Assembly (NCBI GenBank): GCA_001931875.2
Contig: MSJH02000115.1
Location: forward strand, 1-12,440
Length of the DNA: 12,440 nucleotides
Direction of reading: 5' to 3'
Source: Byssochlamys sp. IMV 00236
Lineage: Eukaryota; Ascomycota; Eurotiomycetes; Eurotiales; Thermoascaceae
Numbering within the stretch: the first letter of the stretch is position 1; each line of letters begins with the position of its first letter. The notes under the pieces were generated by a model, which was given only the letters and a program-made list of their open reading frames with translations, was not told where the DNA came from and made no database searches. Made by a program: the position numbers and the translations under genes. Below, one piece after another: positions 1 through 8,691 of the stretch.

Positions 1-120
1 CATATTTTTCTTTGTCGTCTTTTTACGCAAATAATTTTTTTATTTTATGACAACATTTTATAAAATTAATGTCAATAATTAATAAAAATACAGTATAGAG
101 ACTCTACATGTATAGTAGAA

Positions 121-162
121 GAAGTGCCTGTAGCATGAACATATTTTCTGGTGCACGTAGTG
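121..162 (+). repeat. Diverged repeat element A, copy 0
   Basis: It begins with GTGCCTGTAGCATGAAC and ends with ATTTTCTGGTGCACGTAGTG. The last 20 bases recur with two mismatches at 343-362, exactly 200 bp downstream, and the start resembles 311-327 and 1966-1981. The function is unknown. The stretch 1-120 before it is AT-rich and I see nothing coding there. Confidence 0.5.
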
Positions 163-181
163 TTGACCTATCAAAAACAGT

Positions 182-264
182 CTTTGTTGATCGAACTGAC
201 AACATATAATTAGAATAAAAAAGTTTCTTTTCTATCTCTTTTTCTTCCTGAAAAGAAACAAACA
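182..264 (+). repeat. Diverged direct repeat B, copy 1
   Basis: The first ~36 bases (CTTTGTTGATCGAACTGAC onward) match 1791-1826 with only about five differences. The match then continues with small gaps through TATCTCTT and a GAAACAAACA-type end. The two copies are about 1.6 kb apart in the same orientation. They could be remnants of a mobile element, or duplicated gene-flank sequence. I saw no LTR hallmarks such as a primer-binding site. Confidence 0.55.
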
Positions 265-307
265 TATTGAAAAGCTTTGTTGGACGACATCATAGGTAAT
301 GTGTAGA

Positions 308-362
308 GGTAGCGTCTGTAGTATTAGTCTAACACCTGATGCATTTTCTGATGCATGTAGTG
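308..362 (+). repeat. Diverged repeat element A, copy 1
   Basis: It contains TAGCGTCTGTAGTATTAG, matched at 1966-1983 by TAGCGCCTGTAACATTAG, and ends with ATTTTCTGATGCATGTAGTG, matched at 143-162. In both places an A copy follows a B copy, so A and B look like parts of one longer diverged unit. An 85-codon frame crosses this copy at 299-556, but it has no recognisable protein character and I do not call it a gene. Confidence 0.5.
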
Positions 363-424
363 CTTTCTTCTATAAAAAGCCGTTTCCTATTGTCCTCAGT
401 AGTTTCTTGCTTATTCAATTATCC

Positions 425-1625
425 TCATTTAAAATGTTTAACTTCCTTAACCGATCCACCATTAATGGTGCTGTAAACATTAATATCTGCGACAAAAGAT
501 CTAGAAGTATGTTCCACGATAAAATAATTCAATACCAAAGGAGCTTTTATAAGTGAGAAGGCTTATATTTATTCTTTTTAATCTGTTGGCCCAAGCGTTG
601 AGTCATCCGGCTCATCTGTATCCGCTTGCGAGTGTTGTGTTTACATAGACAGAACATAAACAGAGCCCTAGTAACAACCGACAAACGTGTCAACAGAATG
701 ATGGGTCACAGAGTTAGTGTGATCTACAAGTATGAAGACTACGAGTTTGGTTGCGTAGAAGTTGGAAAGATTCGGTAACCAAAACTGAAAACAAGTATAT
801 GGACGATGACACAAATTGCCCAAAGCGCCCCTTGCTAATGAACGCCCTGAAAAAACTAATGAACTAGCGACATACGGTTTGACCACTATAGGTAAGCACA
901 ACCATATCAGATATATCTGGAAAGAAATAACTGCTTTTATAACTAGGAATGTTTGTTGAGATAGTGTAGCGATACTGAAATTGAATGCCACAAGACTTTG
1001 CTCAAAGTTTTCCATAGCCTCCCTGAAACAAAAAGACAGTTAATGGCCCGCTGATTAGACTCTCACGTCATGAACGCTGATGTGGGGCCCTTTACACTCA
1101 TTTGAAAGACGGTCCTATGTTCTCAATTTCAATTACTAATGTTTCAAATCGATAGAATTCTGATATTTCTCATTCAAACATAACGCCAAGACTGCAAAGC
1201 CATGCTCTACTGTACGGCAATATGCTACGTAAGCTCTTACCATGTAAGGAAATATGCCGCTTTGATCGAAATCAAAGAATGATCGTTTTATGTGAAAATA
1301 GTCTTCATATATACAAAAAACACTTTGAAGGAACAACAGTGGCTTTATCTCTACTTTAGATAATAAATAATGAAATTTCATCCTTTGATCACAGCCCAAA
1401 GATATAAATAGAGCAAGCCACAATGGAAACAGGTTGTTCTTCTGTGTAAAATATGGCTTGATTGTGTAACTATGGCAATGAACAAGAATAACCCATTCAT
1501 AATCTCTTTTGAAAGTAACCCAACATGTGTCTCATACCACATTTATAAGAGACAGTTCATCTTTAAAGGAAATGAGGCGAGCGCTCATTGTATCAATACA
1601 ACTGCTTACATCTTTTTCGTCAGCC
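425..1625 (-). pseudogene. Possible relic or unrecognised spliced gene, minus strand
   Basis: Several minus-strand stretches read like protein but lie in different frames. These are 1625-1538 (contains ADEKDVSSCIDTMSARLISF), bounded by a CTAAC...TTTTTTTAG acceptor and a GTATGA donor; 1423-1136 (95 codons); 1001-867 (contains SYFFPDISDMVVLTYSGQ); 840-668; and 562-425 (contains IVEHTSRSFVADINVYSTIN, ending in TGA). I could not join them into one open chain with normal splice sites. The candidate intron upstream of the first piece is only 37 bp, shorter than any other intron in the window. I recognise no family. A frameshifted pseudogene is the simplest reading. An intact gene with unusual exons, or chance ORFs, remain possible. 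Confidence 0.3.
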
Positions 1626-1790
1626 CTAAAAAAAGTTAGAGCAAGTGTAACGATGTCTTTACCAGGTGAATAGCAGAATTACTTTATCCCCTTTTCTTTT
1701 CTTGATCAAATGTGATGATTCTTTACATACATTGCTTTATATTTAAATCTAAGACAAGAGTATAGGGTTATATCATAATTACACTTGGCT

Positions 1791-1866
1791 CTTTGCTGAT
1801 AGAACTGACGACATATAACTAAGATATAATAATAAAAGTATTGTTTATCTCTTCTTGAAACAAACA
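1791..1866 (+). repeat. Diverged direct repeat B, copy 2
   Basis: This is the partner of 182-264, starting CTTTGCTGATAGAACTGACG and ending in TTCTTGAAACAAACA. Copies 1 and 2 flank the protein-like minus-strand fragments at 425-1625, as direct repeats flank an inserted or duplicated segment. The surrounding 1680-1960 is AT-rich and I see no gene in it. Confidence 0.55.
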
Positions 1867-1962
1867 AGATGGATACTTTATGTGTATTCTACATGAAAGA
1901 ATATGGAAAAATATCTGTTTCTGAGTAAGTTTAGCGTAACGCCACACATTGAAAAGTTCACA

Positions 1963-1987
1963 GGATAGCGCCTGTAACATTAGCCCA
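1963..1987 (+). repeat. Diverged repeat element A, copy 2
   Basis: GGATAGCGCCTGTAACATTA is close to 308-327 (GGTAGCGTCTGTAGTATTA). A short CACATTGAAAAG just upstream, at about 1945, matches CATATTGAAAAG near 263, so the order B, ATTGAAAAG, A is conserved between the two places. Confidence 0.45.
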
Positions 1988-2078
1988 CTCCGCATATAAT
2001 CAATAGTACAGCAACACAGGTAAATAGTTCCATTACGATGCTAAAAAGTAACGATGGAAAGCACCCAGTTTTGAGACC

Positions 2079-2207
2079 ATGAGTAAAGTTGAGGTATATG
2101 GTATCCGATCATTTCGAAATTCATTTTACGCTTTCCAAGACTTGTTTGAATGGTATTCAAGGTGGGCTACATTTACCAAGAACTACGAACAGCGGAAATT
2201 TCGGTAG
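2079..2207 (+). CDS. Small ORF or gene fragment, 42 residues, unidentified
   Basis: An ATG-to-TAG frame encodes a charged, aromatic-rich peptide that begins MSKVEVYGIRSFRNSFYAFQ and ends in QRKFR. The frame is open a little further upstream, back to a TAA near 2049. Its composition looks more protein-like than random AT-rich DNA. It has no signal peptide, membrane segment or recognised motif. It could be a real small protein, a lone exon, or a fragment of a lost gene. It lies 269 bp before the ADAM start and is not part of that gene's signal-peptide exon. Confidence 0.25.
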   Translation: MSKVEVYGIRSFRNSFYAFQDLFEWYSRWATFTKNYEQRKFR

Positions 2208-2408
2208 ATTATATCCGCCGTCATAAATGACTAAAAGTAATGGGTCTTATGGCAGTAACAGGAGAAGATCATGAAGCAGCTCGGTTTTGAGCAGAATAGT
2301 GTAGTTTAGATAATGTGAGAGTACAATCCATACTAAATATTCTTTAAAATCTTGTTCAATAAAAAAGAACAAAGTCATCACCGGGTTCCTGAGTTTACCG
2401 GAGTTGGC

Positions 2409-2416
2409 TATAAATA
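2409..2416 (+). promoter_or_regulatory. Candidate TATA box of the ADAM gene
   Basis: TATAAATA lies 60 bp upstream of the ADAM start codon. A pyrimidine-rich stretch (2417-2470) lies between them, a common arrangement for fungal transcription starts. The rest of 2208-2408 shows no gene on either strand that I can support. Confidence 0.4.
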
Positions 2417-2475
2417 ACTTTTTTTTCCTATAAATTTCTGGGCTTTCTTTTCTTCTTCTTTTACTTCTTGTCTCG

Positions 2476-5400
2476 ATGCTTATTAAGATACTGCTATGTT
2501 TAGTATTACTGTTCTCAACTATAGAATGTAGGTTTATATGGCCTGTATATAGGAATATATTCATAATCCATTGCATATATGTGTACATAGGTTATAGCAT
2601 AGACAACAAAAGACTATTACGAATTGAGCCAATATCAACTGCCAAAGTAGATATAGCGCCTCGCTCAGAGAATTTTTTTGTAAAAAGAGATATATCACCC
2701 AACAGCCATTATATACCACGCGCTCGTGCTGTGGAATATGATGATACTCTTCGATTAACCATAGACGCTTTCAATCAAACCATCTATTTACACTTGACAC
2801 CCAATCATGAATTGTTCCACCCTGATGCTGTGTTCCACCAGAACGGACAGTCGAATCCTCTTCGTCCGTCGGATTTCCGTGTATATAAAGGCTATGCAAT
2901 TGAGCATCTTTATTCTGAACATTGGTGGATTTCTAATCCAAAAGATTTTGATGCATTAGAAAATCAGCCCGGAATCATCGGCTGGGCTAGGATAATCATC
3001 CGCAATGATATCAAGTAAAAAGAAAAAATAACGATCTTGATTCAATCATTTGTATGTTTAACATGTATCGTCGTTAGGCATAACCTAGATCATCCTCTGT
3101 TTGAAGGAGCCTTTACCGTTCATGGCAATATCCATCATATCAAGTTAAAGGATACCTATCGCCGTACAAAGCGATCAGACGATGCAGATGTGAAAGAGAT
3201 ACCAAACACACACATGGTAATTTACCGTGATTCAGACATGGTCATCAAGAACCAGCCCATCAACCAAAGTACAAATGGATGTGGATTTGACAACTTGGTC
3301 CATACCGATAGACTGGGTCAAAAGATTGATTTTAATCCTTTAGAACTTAATGACCCTTACAGCATTAGACATACTCGACCCTTTGTCAATACCCTTTCAA
3401 AGCGTGCTCCTGAGGGCTGTCCTACTGCTAAAAAGAGTAAGACCAGATTTGGAAAAAAAAACACAGAGGATATTAAACTTTTTGTCTAGTGCTTTATATG
3501 GGAGTAGCAGCCGATTGTACCTATACCAAATTCTACAAATCAACCGATGGTGCTCGTATGCAAATAATTAATGATTGGAACTCTGTCAGTATGGCTTATA
3601 CAAATGCATTCAATATTGGAATTGGTTTAATCAATATTACCATCATGGATTCTAGTTGTCCTGCGACTGCTTCAAGTTCAGCTACTTGGAACCAGGCTTG
3701 CTCAACGACCTATTCGATATCACAAAGGCTAAGTGATTTCAGTAGATGGAGAGGATCTATTGGCAATGACGGTGCCGGTCTATGGCATCTAATGACAACT
3801 TGCGCGTAAGAAAGAATAATATTTTAAAAATGGCTATAGTCTAATAACACACATGTATACAGAACTGGTCCAGAAGTTGGTATCGCATGGATGTCTCAAG
3901 TATGCAATACAAAAGCTATATCATCAAATGATGGTTATACATCTGGTACAGGTGTTTCTTCTGTTAGTAAGTTGGCTTCTTATTGTATCATTTAGTCTCA
4001 TTGTCTTACCAATTTTGATTATAGTTACGGATGAATGGAAAGTTGTTGCTCATGAGATTGGGCATGGCTTTGGTATAAAGAAAAAAATGTTCCTGCTAGT
4101 GGCCTGTCACTAACTTATTACCCTAGGTGCTATTCATGATTGTAATGCACAAACCTGCCCATGCGCAGGAGGCGCTAGTTGTAATTGCTGTCCTTATAGT
4201 TCAACTCAATGTGATGCTGGTGGCAGATACTTTATGAATCCTACAAGCAATGCATCTTCCTCTGAATTCAGTCCTTGTAGTATATCAACTATTTGCAAAA
4301 ACGTGCCTACTTTCCAAAGCTGTTTATTAGGTTTGATCTTTTAGCCGTGGACATACACTCTTACTAACAAAAATTTAGATCCTGGATCTAAGAATGTCAC
4401 GACATTGAAGATGTGTGGTAATGGCATCAAAGAAGACGGAGAAGATTGTGATACGGGCGGTCAACCTAGTAATTGTTGTGATCCTGCAACATGCAAATTT
4501 AAGCCTAATGCAGTATGCGAGTAAGTGTTCCCCAACGCTCTGTTTATCGATAGATACTTATATATATTCTGTCTAGTGATTTCAACGACCTTTGCTGTAA
4601 TAATTGCCAGTTTAGACCAGCAAACTATACTTGTCGACCCGCTTCAACAGAATGTGATATAGCAGAAGTATGTTCTGGTACCTCTGGCAATTGTCCACCA
4701 GATTCTTACAAGGATGATTTAACAAACTGTGGAAATGGCATGCAGTGCGCTTCAGGTCAATGTACCTCTCGAGATGCACAATGTCTTGCTCGTGGAACGA
4801 CCAGTAATATCAAGAAAGCATGTGGAAGTTATGATGGATGTCAAGTCACCTGTCAACATCCCACGTCATCTATGATGTGTATTGAATTCCCAGGATACTT
4901 TTTAGACGGTACGCCATGTGGCATTGGTGGCATCTGTAAATCTGGTAAATGTAATCTGGATAACTTTGGTAAGTCATTTGAATATAACACATATCCTATT
5001 TATTCAATGATTCTTTATAGGGAATAACGTGAAAAGCTGGATCGATAATCACAAACAAATCGTTATTCCTGTTGCCATCGTCGCTGGTATTTTACTCTTG
5101 TCCTGTTTATTCTGCTGTTGCTGTAATCCACGAGGCAATGGATATAATAACCTTGGAAGCTCGTATGTCATTACTCAAGCTCAACCTCAATATGCCGCTC
5201 AGCCGCCCTATTATCCTCCTCCACCACCACCACCCATGGGTAATCAGCCACCTTACTATACACCTCCTCAGTCCGGATGGGTTGATCCTGCGCTCTATAA
5301 TGGACAGGGCAACAATGTACAGCCACCTCTTCCAGCCTATTCACAGCATGACCCACGACAGCATGATTCTTATGAACTAAATAACGCTAGTAACTGGCAA

Positions 5401-5514
5401 AACCGTACAAATAGTCCTGCTCCACAGCCTCAGCAGATACCTACTCCTACACCACCGCCACTTCCTCCCCAACATAACACGAATAATAGGCCATACAATG
5501 AAGGTGTCATATAG
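2476..5514 (+). CDS. ADAM-family transmembrane metalloprotease (reprolysin/adamalysin)
   Basis: Predicted cell-surface zinc endopeptidase that sheds membrane proteins. Exons: 2476-2527, 2591-3014, 3078-3436, 3490-3805, 3863-3966, 4025-4072, 4127-4330, 4379-4520, 4577-4968, 5021-5514, giving about 844 residues. The first intron is frame-neutral, and without it being removed the protein is 865 residues. Domains: signal peptide 1-18 (MLIKILLCLVLLFSTIEC); prodomain with RRTKR at 187-191, candidate cysteine-switch C227 in NGCGFD, and dibasic SKR ending at 268; catalytic domain from about 279 with HEIGHGFGAIHD at 428-439 (three zinc His, catalytic Glu) and Met-turn YFMNP (M471); disintegrin domain from MCGNG at about 514; Cys-rich domain to about 677; membrane segment 694-711 followed by CCCC; Pro-rich cytoplasmic tail. 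The three-His zinc motif, Met-turn and disintegrin make the family call firm. Substrates cannot be predicted. ADAMs occur in Aspergillus and S. pombe but not in S. cerevisiae. Confidence 0.95.
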
Positions 5515-5559
5515 TCATGATCAACTCGCATTCATTTCTTTTTGTTATTTATATTGTAA

Positions 5560-5565
5560 AATAAA
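5560..5565 (+). terminator. Poly(A) signal of the ADAM gene
   Basis: AATAAA lies 46 bp after the ADAM stop codon, and a second AATAAA follows at 5626-5631. The 249-bp gap between the convergent ADAM and UXT stops holds no other feature. I see no AATAAA for the minus-strand UXT transcript in it. Confidence 0.5.
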
Positions 5566-5763
5566 GAATTAAATACATATCTTGATGTTTAGTTCTTCCA
5601 AGCGTGTGTTGACCTCTTTTTTCTTAATAAAGGATAGATACATGTTGTCAGATAAGACTGGCGACAAAATATGCCCAAATATATAAATGTCTTTTATGTA
5701 AATAAAAAAAAAAAGTGACAAGATGTGTGAGTGATCCAAAACCATTTTAGAATCATTCGATGG

Positions 5764-6404
5764 TTAGCTGCTAGTCACCAATATCTCTGAAATAGCCTCC
5801 AGTGCCTTTTATAACAAAAAGAGTAAGATATACATGTGAATTATGTATAGTAAATTTACCATTTTGATATGTGCTTTGATTTTATCTGCCTCTTGTGTAT
5901 GTTTATCAGCTAATCTATAAACATTGCTTAATATGTTAAACTCTTTTCAATTTATCTTTTGTTACTTTTGTAATTGATGTTCCTTCTTCTTGATAAACGT
6001 CTTTGCTTCATCCAAAGTAAACTGAACATGAAATCCGAATCCAGCATGAACATAGATATAAGTTGTGTCCGGTCTATCATCAATGAATACTTGTTCATAG
6101 TATAAGAAAGTCGTCTTACATGTGTGCTTGTGCATAAAATTGCGATCCAAGATCTACCATTGTTTTCAGCTCGTTTAGTTTATTCTCTTGTATTAACTCT
6201 ATTTGTGAATACAGTTTTTGACTTTTTTTGCATAGTTAGAGTCTAATACGTTTTTCTGCGGCAAACTTACTATTCTGATATCGTATTGAATATGTGGTCT
6301 CTTTCATCAAGTTCCTTTTTTAGAGAAGGTCTCAATGTTATGTTTATAAAGTTGTCATATTTCTTGATCAATTCATTCAAATTTTGTTTTTCTTTATTTG
6401 ACAT
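5764..6404 (-). CDS. UXT: UXT-like prefoldin alpha-type subunit
   Basis: A small coiled-coil chaperone subunit. In animals UXT joins URI1 and other prefoldins in the R2TP/PAQosome co-chaperone. Exons on the minus strand: 6404-6271, 6221-6120, 6073-5966, 5914-5860, 5805-5764, totalling 146 residues (human UXT has 157). Introns are 49, 46, 51 and 54 bp, all GT-AG. The protein starts MSNKEKQNLNELIKKYDNFI. The core is VDLGSQF...HIPDTTYIYV followed by GFGFHVQFTLDEAKTFIKKK, and the end is IKAHIKMALEAISEILVTSS. This follows UXT throughout, notably VDLG, PDT.IYV, GYGF.LTL.EA and IKAHI.M. The second intron was placed because only that acceptor restores the PDT motif in frame. The gene is divergent from the TBC gene and convergent with the ADAM gene. 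To my knowledge S. cerevisiae has no clear UXT. A generic prefoldin subunit 5 is a less good match. Confidence 0.87.
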
Positions 6405-6591
6405 GGTGTAAATGCATAACAAGAAAAAAAAAAACTTGATCATTGTGACTTTACCAAAGGCGAACTGTATTGAAACTCAGTAAATGGATCTTCCTCTTTA
6501 TTCCCCTTTTTTTAGTACCCTTTTTTTTATTCTTGTTTTCGTTTACATCCTTTCTTTTTCTTTCTTTCTTTCTTTCTTTTTTTTTTTTCTC
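6405..6591. promoter_or_regulatory. Shared divergent promoter region, UXT / TBC gene
   Basis: Only 187 bp separate the UXT start (reading left) from the preferred TBC-gene start (reading right), so both promoters must lie here or overlap the neighbouring 5' ends. It contains an A11 tract (6424-6434) and a long pyrimidine tract (6551-6590). I see no TATA box. Confidence 0.55.
6551..6590 (+). repeat. TTTC-rich microsatellite / pyrimidine tract
   Basis: TTTC units end in a T run directly before ATG 6592. Read as protein from the upstream in-frame ATG at 6484, it gives only Phe/Ser/Leu runs. This supports it being 5' untranslated leader rather than coding sequence. Confidence 0.7.
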
Positions 6592-8649
6592 ATGACAGCA
6601 ACAGAAATGAATGACAACAACCACTTTATGAGCAAAGAGCTCAATAATGAATCATCCATCACGATAGGCGCTTCTTCCATCGAAGACAAATGCTACTCGG
6701 ACGCCGAAAGTAGTTCCCTAGATACCATTGCCACGCATCAAGAAAACGATACCATGGAGCCAAAGACGACGAGACGTAATCGATCAGCAACGATAACAGA
6801 GAATAATCATTATATACCACATAAGGAGGAAGAAAAGAAGAAGGAACAGGAGACGATCAAAGAGGAGCCAGTGACGGCAGAGACGATAGGAGATAATAAT
6901 ACTAAAGAACTTGTTGACGGGTTACATCAAATGATGGAGCATGGTCACCAAGATGAATATTCGGACTCAGAGAACAGTGTAGAAGGCACAAAACATCATA
7001 CAAGATATGAGAGTCATCGATCGACGATGTCATCCATTCATTCTTACATGTCAAGTGCTTCCAACTATGATCTGTTGTTGGCAAGATTAGATAACAATAA
7101 CAACAGTTCTACACATATTAGCAGCAATGATAGTCTAGAAGAGCTAAGAAAGTCTGTAGAGAAAGATGGCCCAAGTGCAGAGGATATTGACTGGGGTAAG
7201 TGGTACAAACCTAATAACGTTTGTGTATTGTGCATTAATATACGCAAACTCTAGAATTTTGGTCCAAGGTAATTTCGGACTTTAATAGCGTAAGTAAATC
7301 AGAAGCAAAGGTACTATCGTACCAGATCCAGAAGGGTATTCCTCCATCATTACGAGGAATGGTATGGCAGCTGTTTTCAAAGAGCAAAAATGTCAAATTG
7401 GAAGATCAATATATGCAGCTGTTGAAAGAAGAGTCAGTGTATGAAAAAGCCATCACCCGTGACTTACCTAAACTGTCGATGCTAAAAGAAGAACATCAAA
7501 AAGAGGCTATATTTAATATCATGAAAGCTTATTCTTTATATGACAAAGATGTTGGATATAGTCAACACTTGGTTTATATCACAGCTCCTTTGTTACTCAA
7601 TGTATGTGTTTCAAAAATGATGATATGAATTCATACTCATATGTGCTTTATAGATGCCAGAAGAAGAAGCCTTTTGTGTGCTAGTGCAGCTCATGAATAA
7701 ATATGGACTTAGGGGCCACTTTTTACCTCAGTCAGATTTATTATCGAAACGACTTTATCAGTTGAGTGGATTAATAAGTGATCATTTACCTCACCTACAG
7801 CGACATTTTGAAGCGCACGGGATCAAATCAAATACATATGCTTATCAATGGTTTAGTACACTATTTGCTTACAAGTTTCCAATTGACACCGTGTATCGAA
7901 TCTATGACATGATATTCGCTGAAGGCATGGAGACATTATTCCGTTTTTCTTTAGCCTTATTGGAAAAGAACCAATCCATCTTACTAAGTCTTGAATACGA
8001 TGATCTGGTCGGCTTCTTAAAGAATAATCTACTTCAAGTATACCAGGTATATATATATATATATATATATTCATATACATCGTTTCTATGCATGTATTAA
8101 CCCCTTACCTATTAGAATGACACTGACCAACTTTTCCATGATGCCTGTCAAATCCAAATTACAACCAAACGACTCGACCGCTTAGCCAAGGACTTCCAGA
8201 TCGAGTCATCCAAGGCCAATAGTGAAGCAGAGATTATAGAATCATTAAAGCGACAAAACAAACAATTACAAGAATCTATTCGACAGATGGACCATGACTA
8301 TACCGAACTCAATAAAGATCATACTACATTAGCTGCTGAGCTGATTTCAGCCAAGATGGATATCGCTCGTATCCATGATGAAAACGAACACCTTCGTCAA
8401 CAGACACACGACTTGAAAAAGAAGCTAGAGACTCTTCCCGGAGAAGTAGAGGCAAGGATAAAGGAAGAAATGGAAATCTTGTACACAAAGAATGCTGCTC
8501 TCGTCGAGCGAAATTCTGCACTGGAGGATCAGTTAGCGTATATGGAAAATATGATTATTGAAATCAAGGTCAAATATGCTGAAAGTGAAAATGAAAGAGA
8601 AGGGTTGCGCCAAAGACTAACTGACCTTAAATGTCTAATGGAAAAATAA
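6592..8649 (+). CDS. TBC-domain Rab-GAP-like protein, Gyp5/EVI5 type
   Basis: TBC proteins normally stimulate GTP hydrolysis by Rab GTPases in membrane traffic. Exons: 6592-7195, 7255-7601, 7654-8046, 8116-8649, 625 residues (661 if the less likely upstream ATG at 6484 is used). Residues 1-200 are an acidic, Asn/Ser/Glu-rich, probably disordered leader. The TBC domain runs from about 228 (KGIPPSLRGMVWQLF) to 446, with PEEEAFCVLVQLM and a YRIYDMIFAEG segment typical of EVI5/Gyp5. Residues about 449-620 are a long coiled coil, as in that subfamily. Odd points: the Arg-finger motif IxxDxxR reads ITRDLPK (Lys274), the stretch after it is about six residues shorter than in EVI5, and the usual YCQG reads YSQH with Gln305 kept. 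It may therefore be a weak or inactive GAP that still binds Rabs. The Rab partner cannot be told. The third intron's donor could shift nine bases upstream (before GTATAC). Confidence 0.92.
8048..8070 (+). repeat. (TA)n microsatellite inside a TBC-gene intron
   Basis: About eleven TA units begin within the 5' splice site itself (GTATATATA) of the intron 8047-8115. Length variation here would change the sequence next to the donor. Confidence 0.85.
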
Positions 8650-8653
8650 TCAT

Positions 8654-8659
8654 AATAAA
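8654..8659 (+). terminator. Poly(A) signal of the TBC gene
   Basis: AATAAA begins only 5 bp after the TBC stop codon and 33 bp before the SMG8 start. Cleavage probably falls inside or beyond the SMG8 5' end, so the two transcripts likely overlap. Confidence 0.45.
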
Positions 8660-8691
8660 GCTTTCTTTTTTTTCTTTAACTTGATTTATGA

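Noticed and set aside
299..556. 85-codon plus-strand ORF
   Set aside because: It crosses repeat A, has no motif, and the opposite strand over 425-562 looks more protein-like.
2247..2588. 113-codon minus-strand ORF
   Set aside because: It overlaps the ADAM signal-peptide exon antisense and has low-complexity AT-driven composition, so it is a shadow.
5072..5380. Alternative-frame ORFs over the ADAM tail, both strands
   Set aside because: They are His/Pro and Val/Glu shadows of the repetitive Pro-rich tail codons.
5962..6150. 62-residue minus-strand protein as an independent gene
   Set aside because: Its first ~25 codons lie in the second UXT intron and the neighbouring exon in another frame. 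The rest is UXT exon 3.
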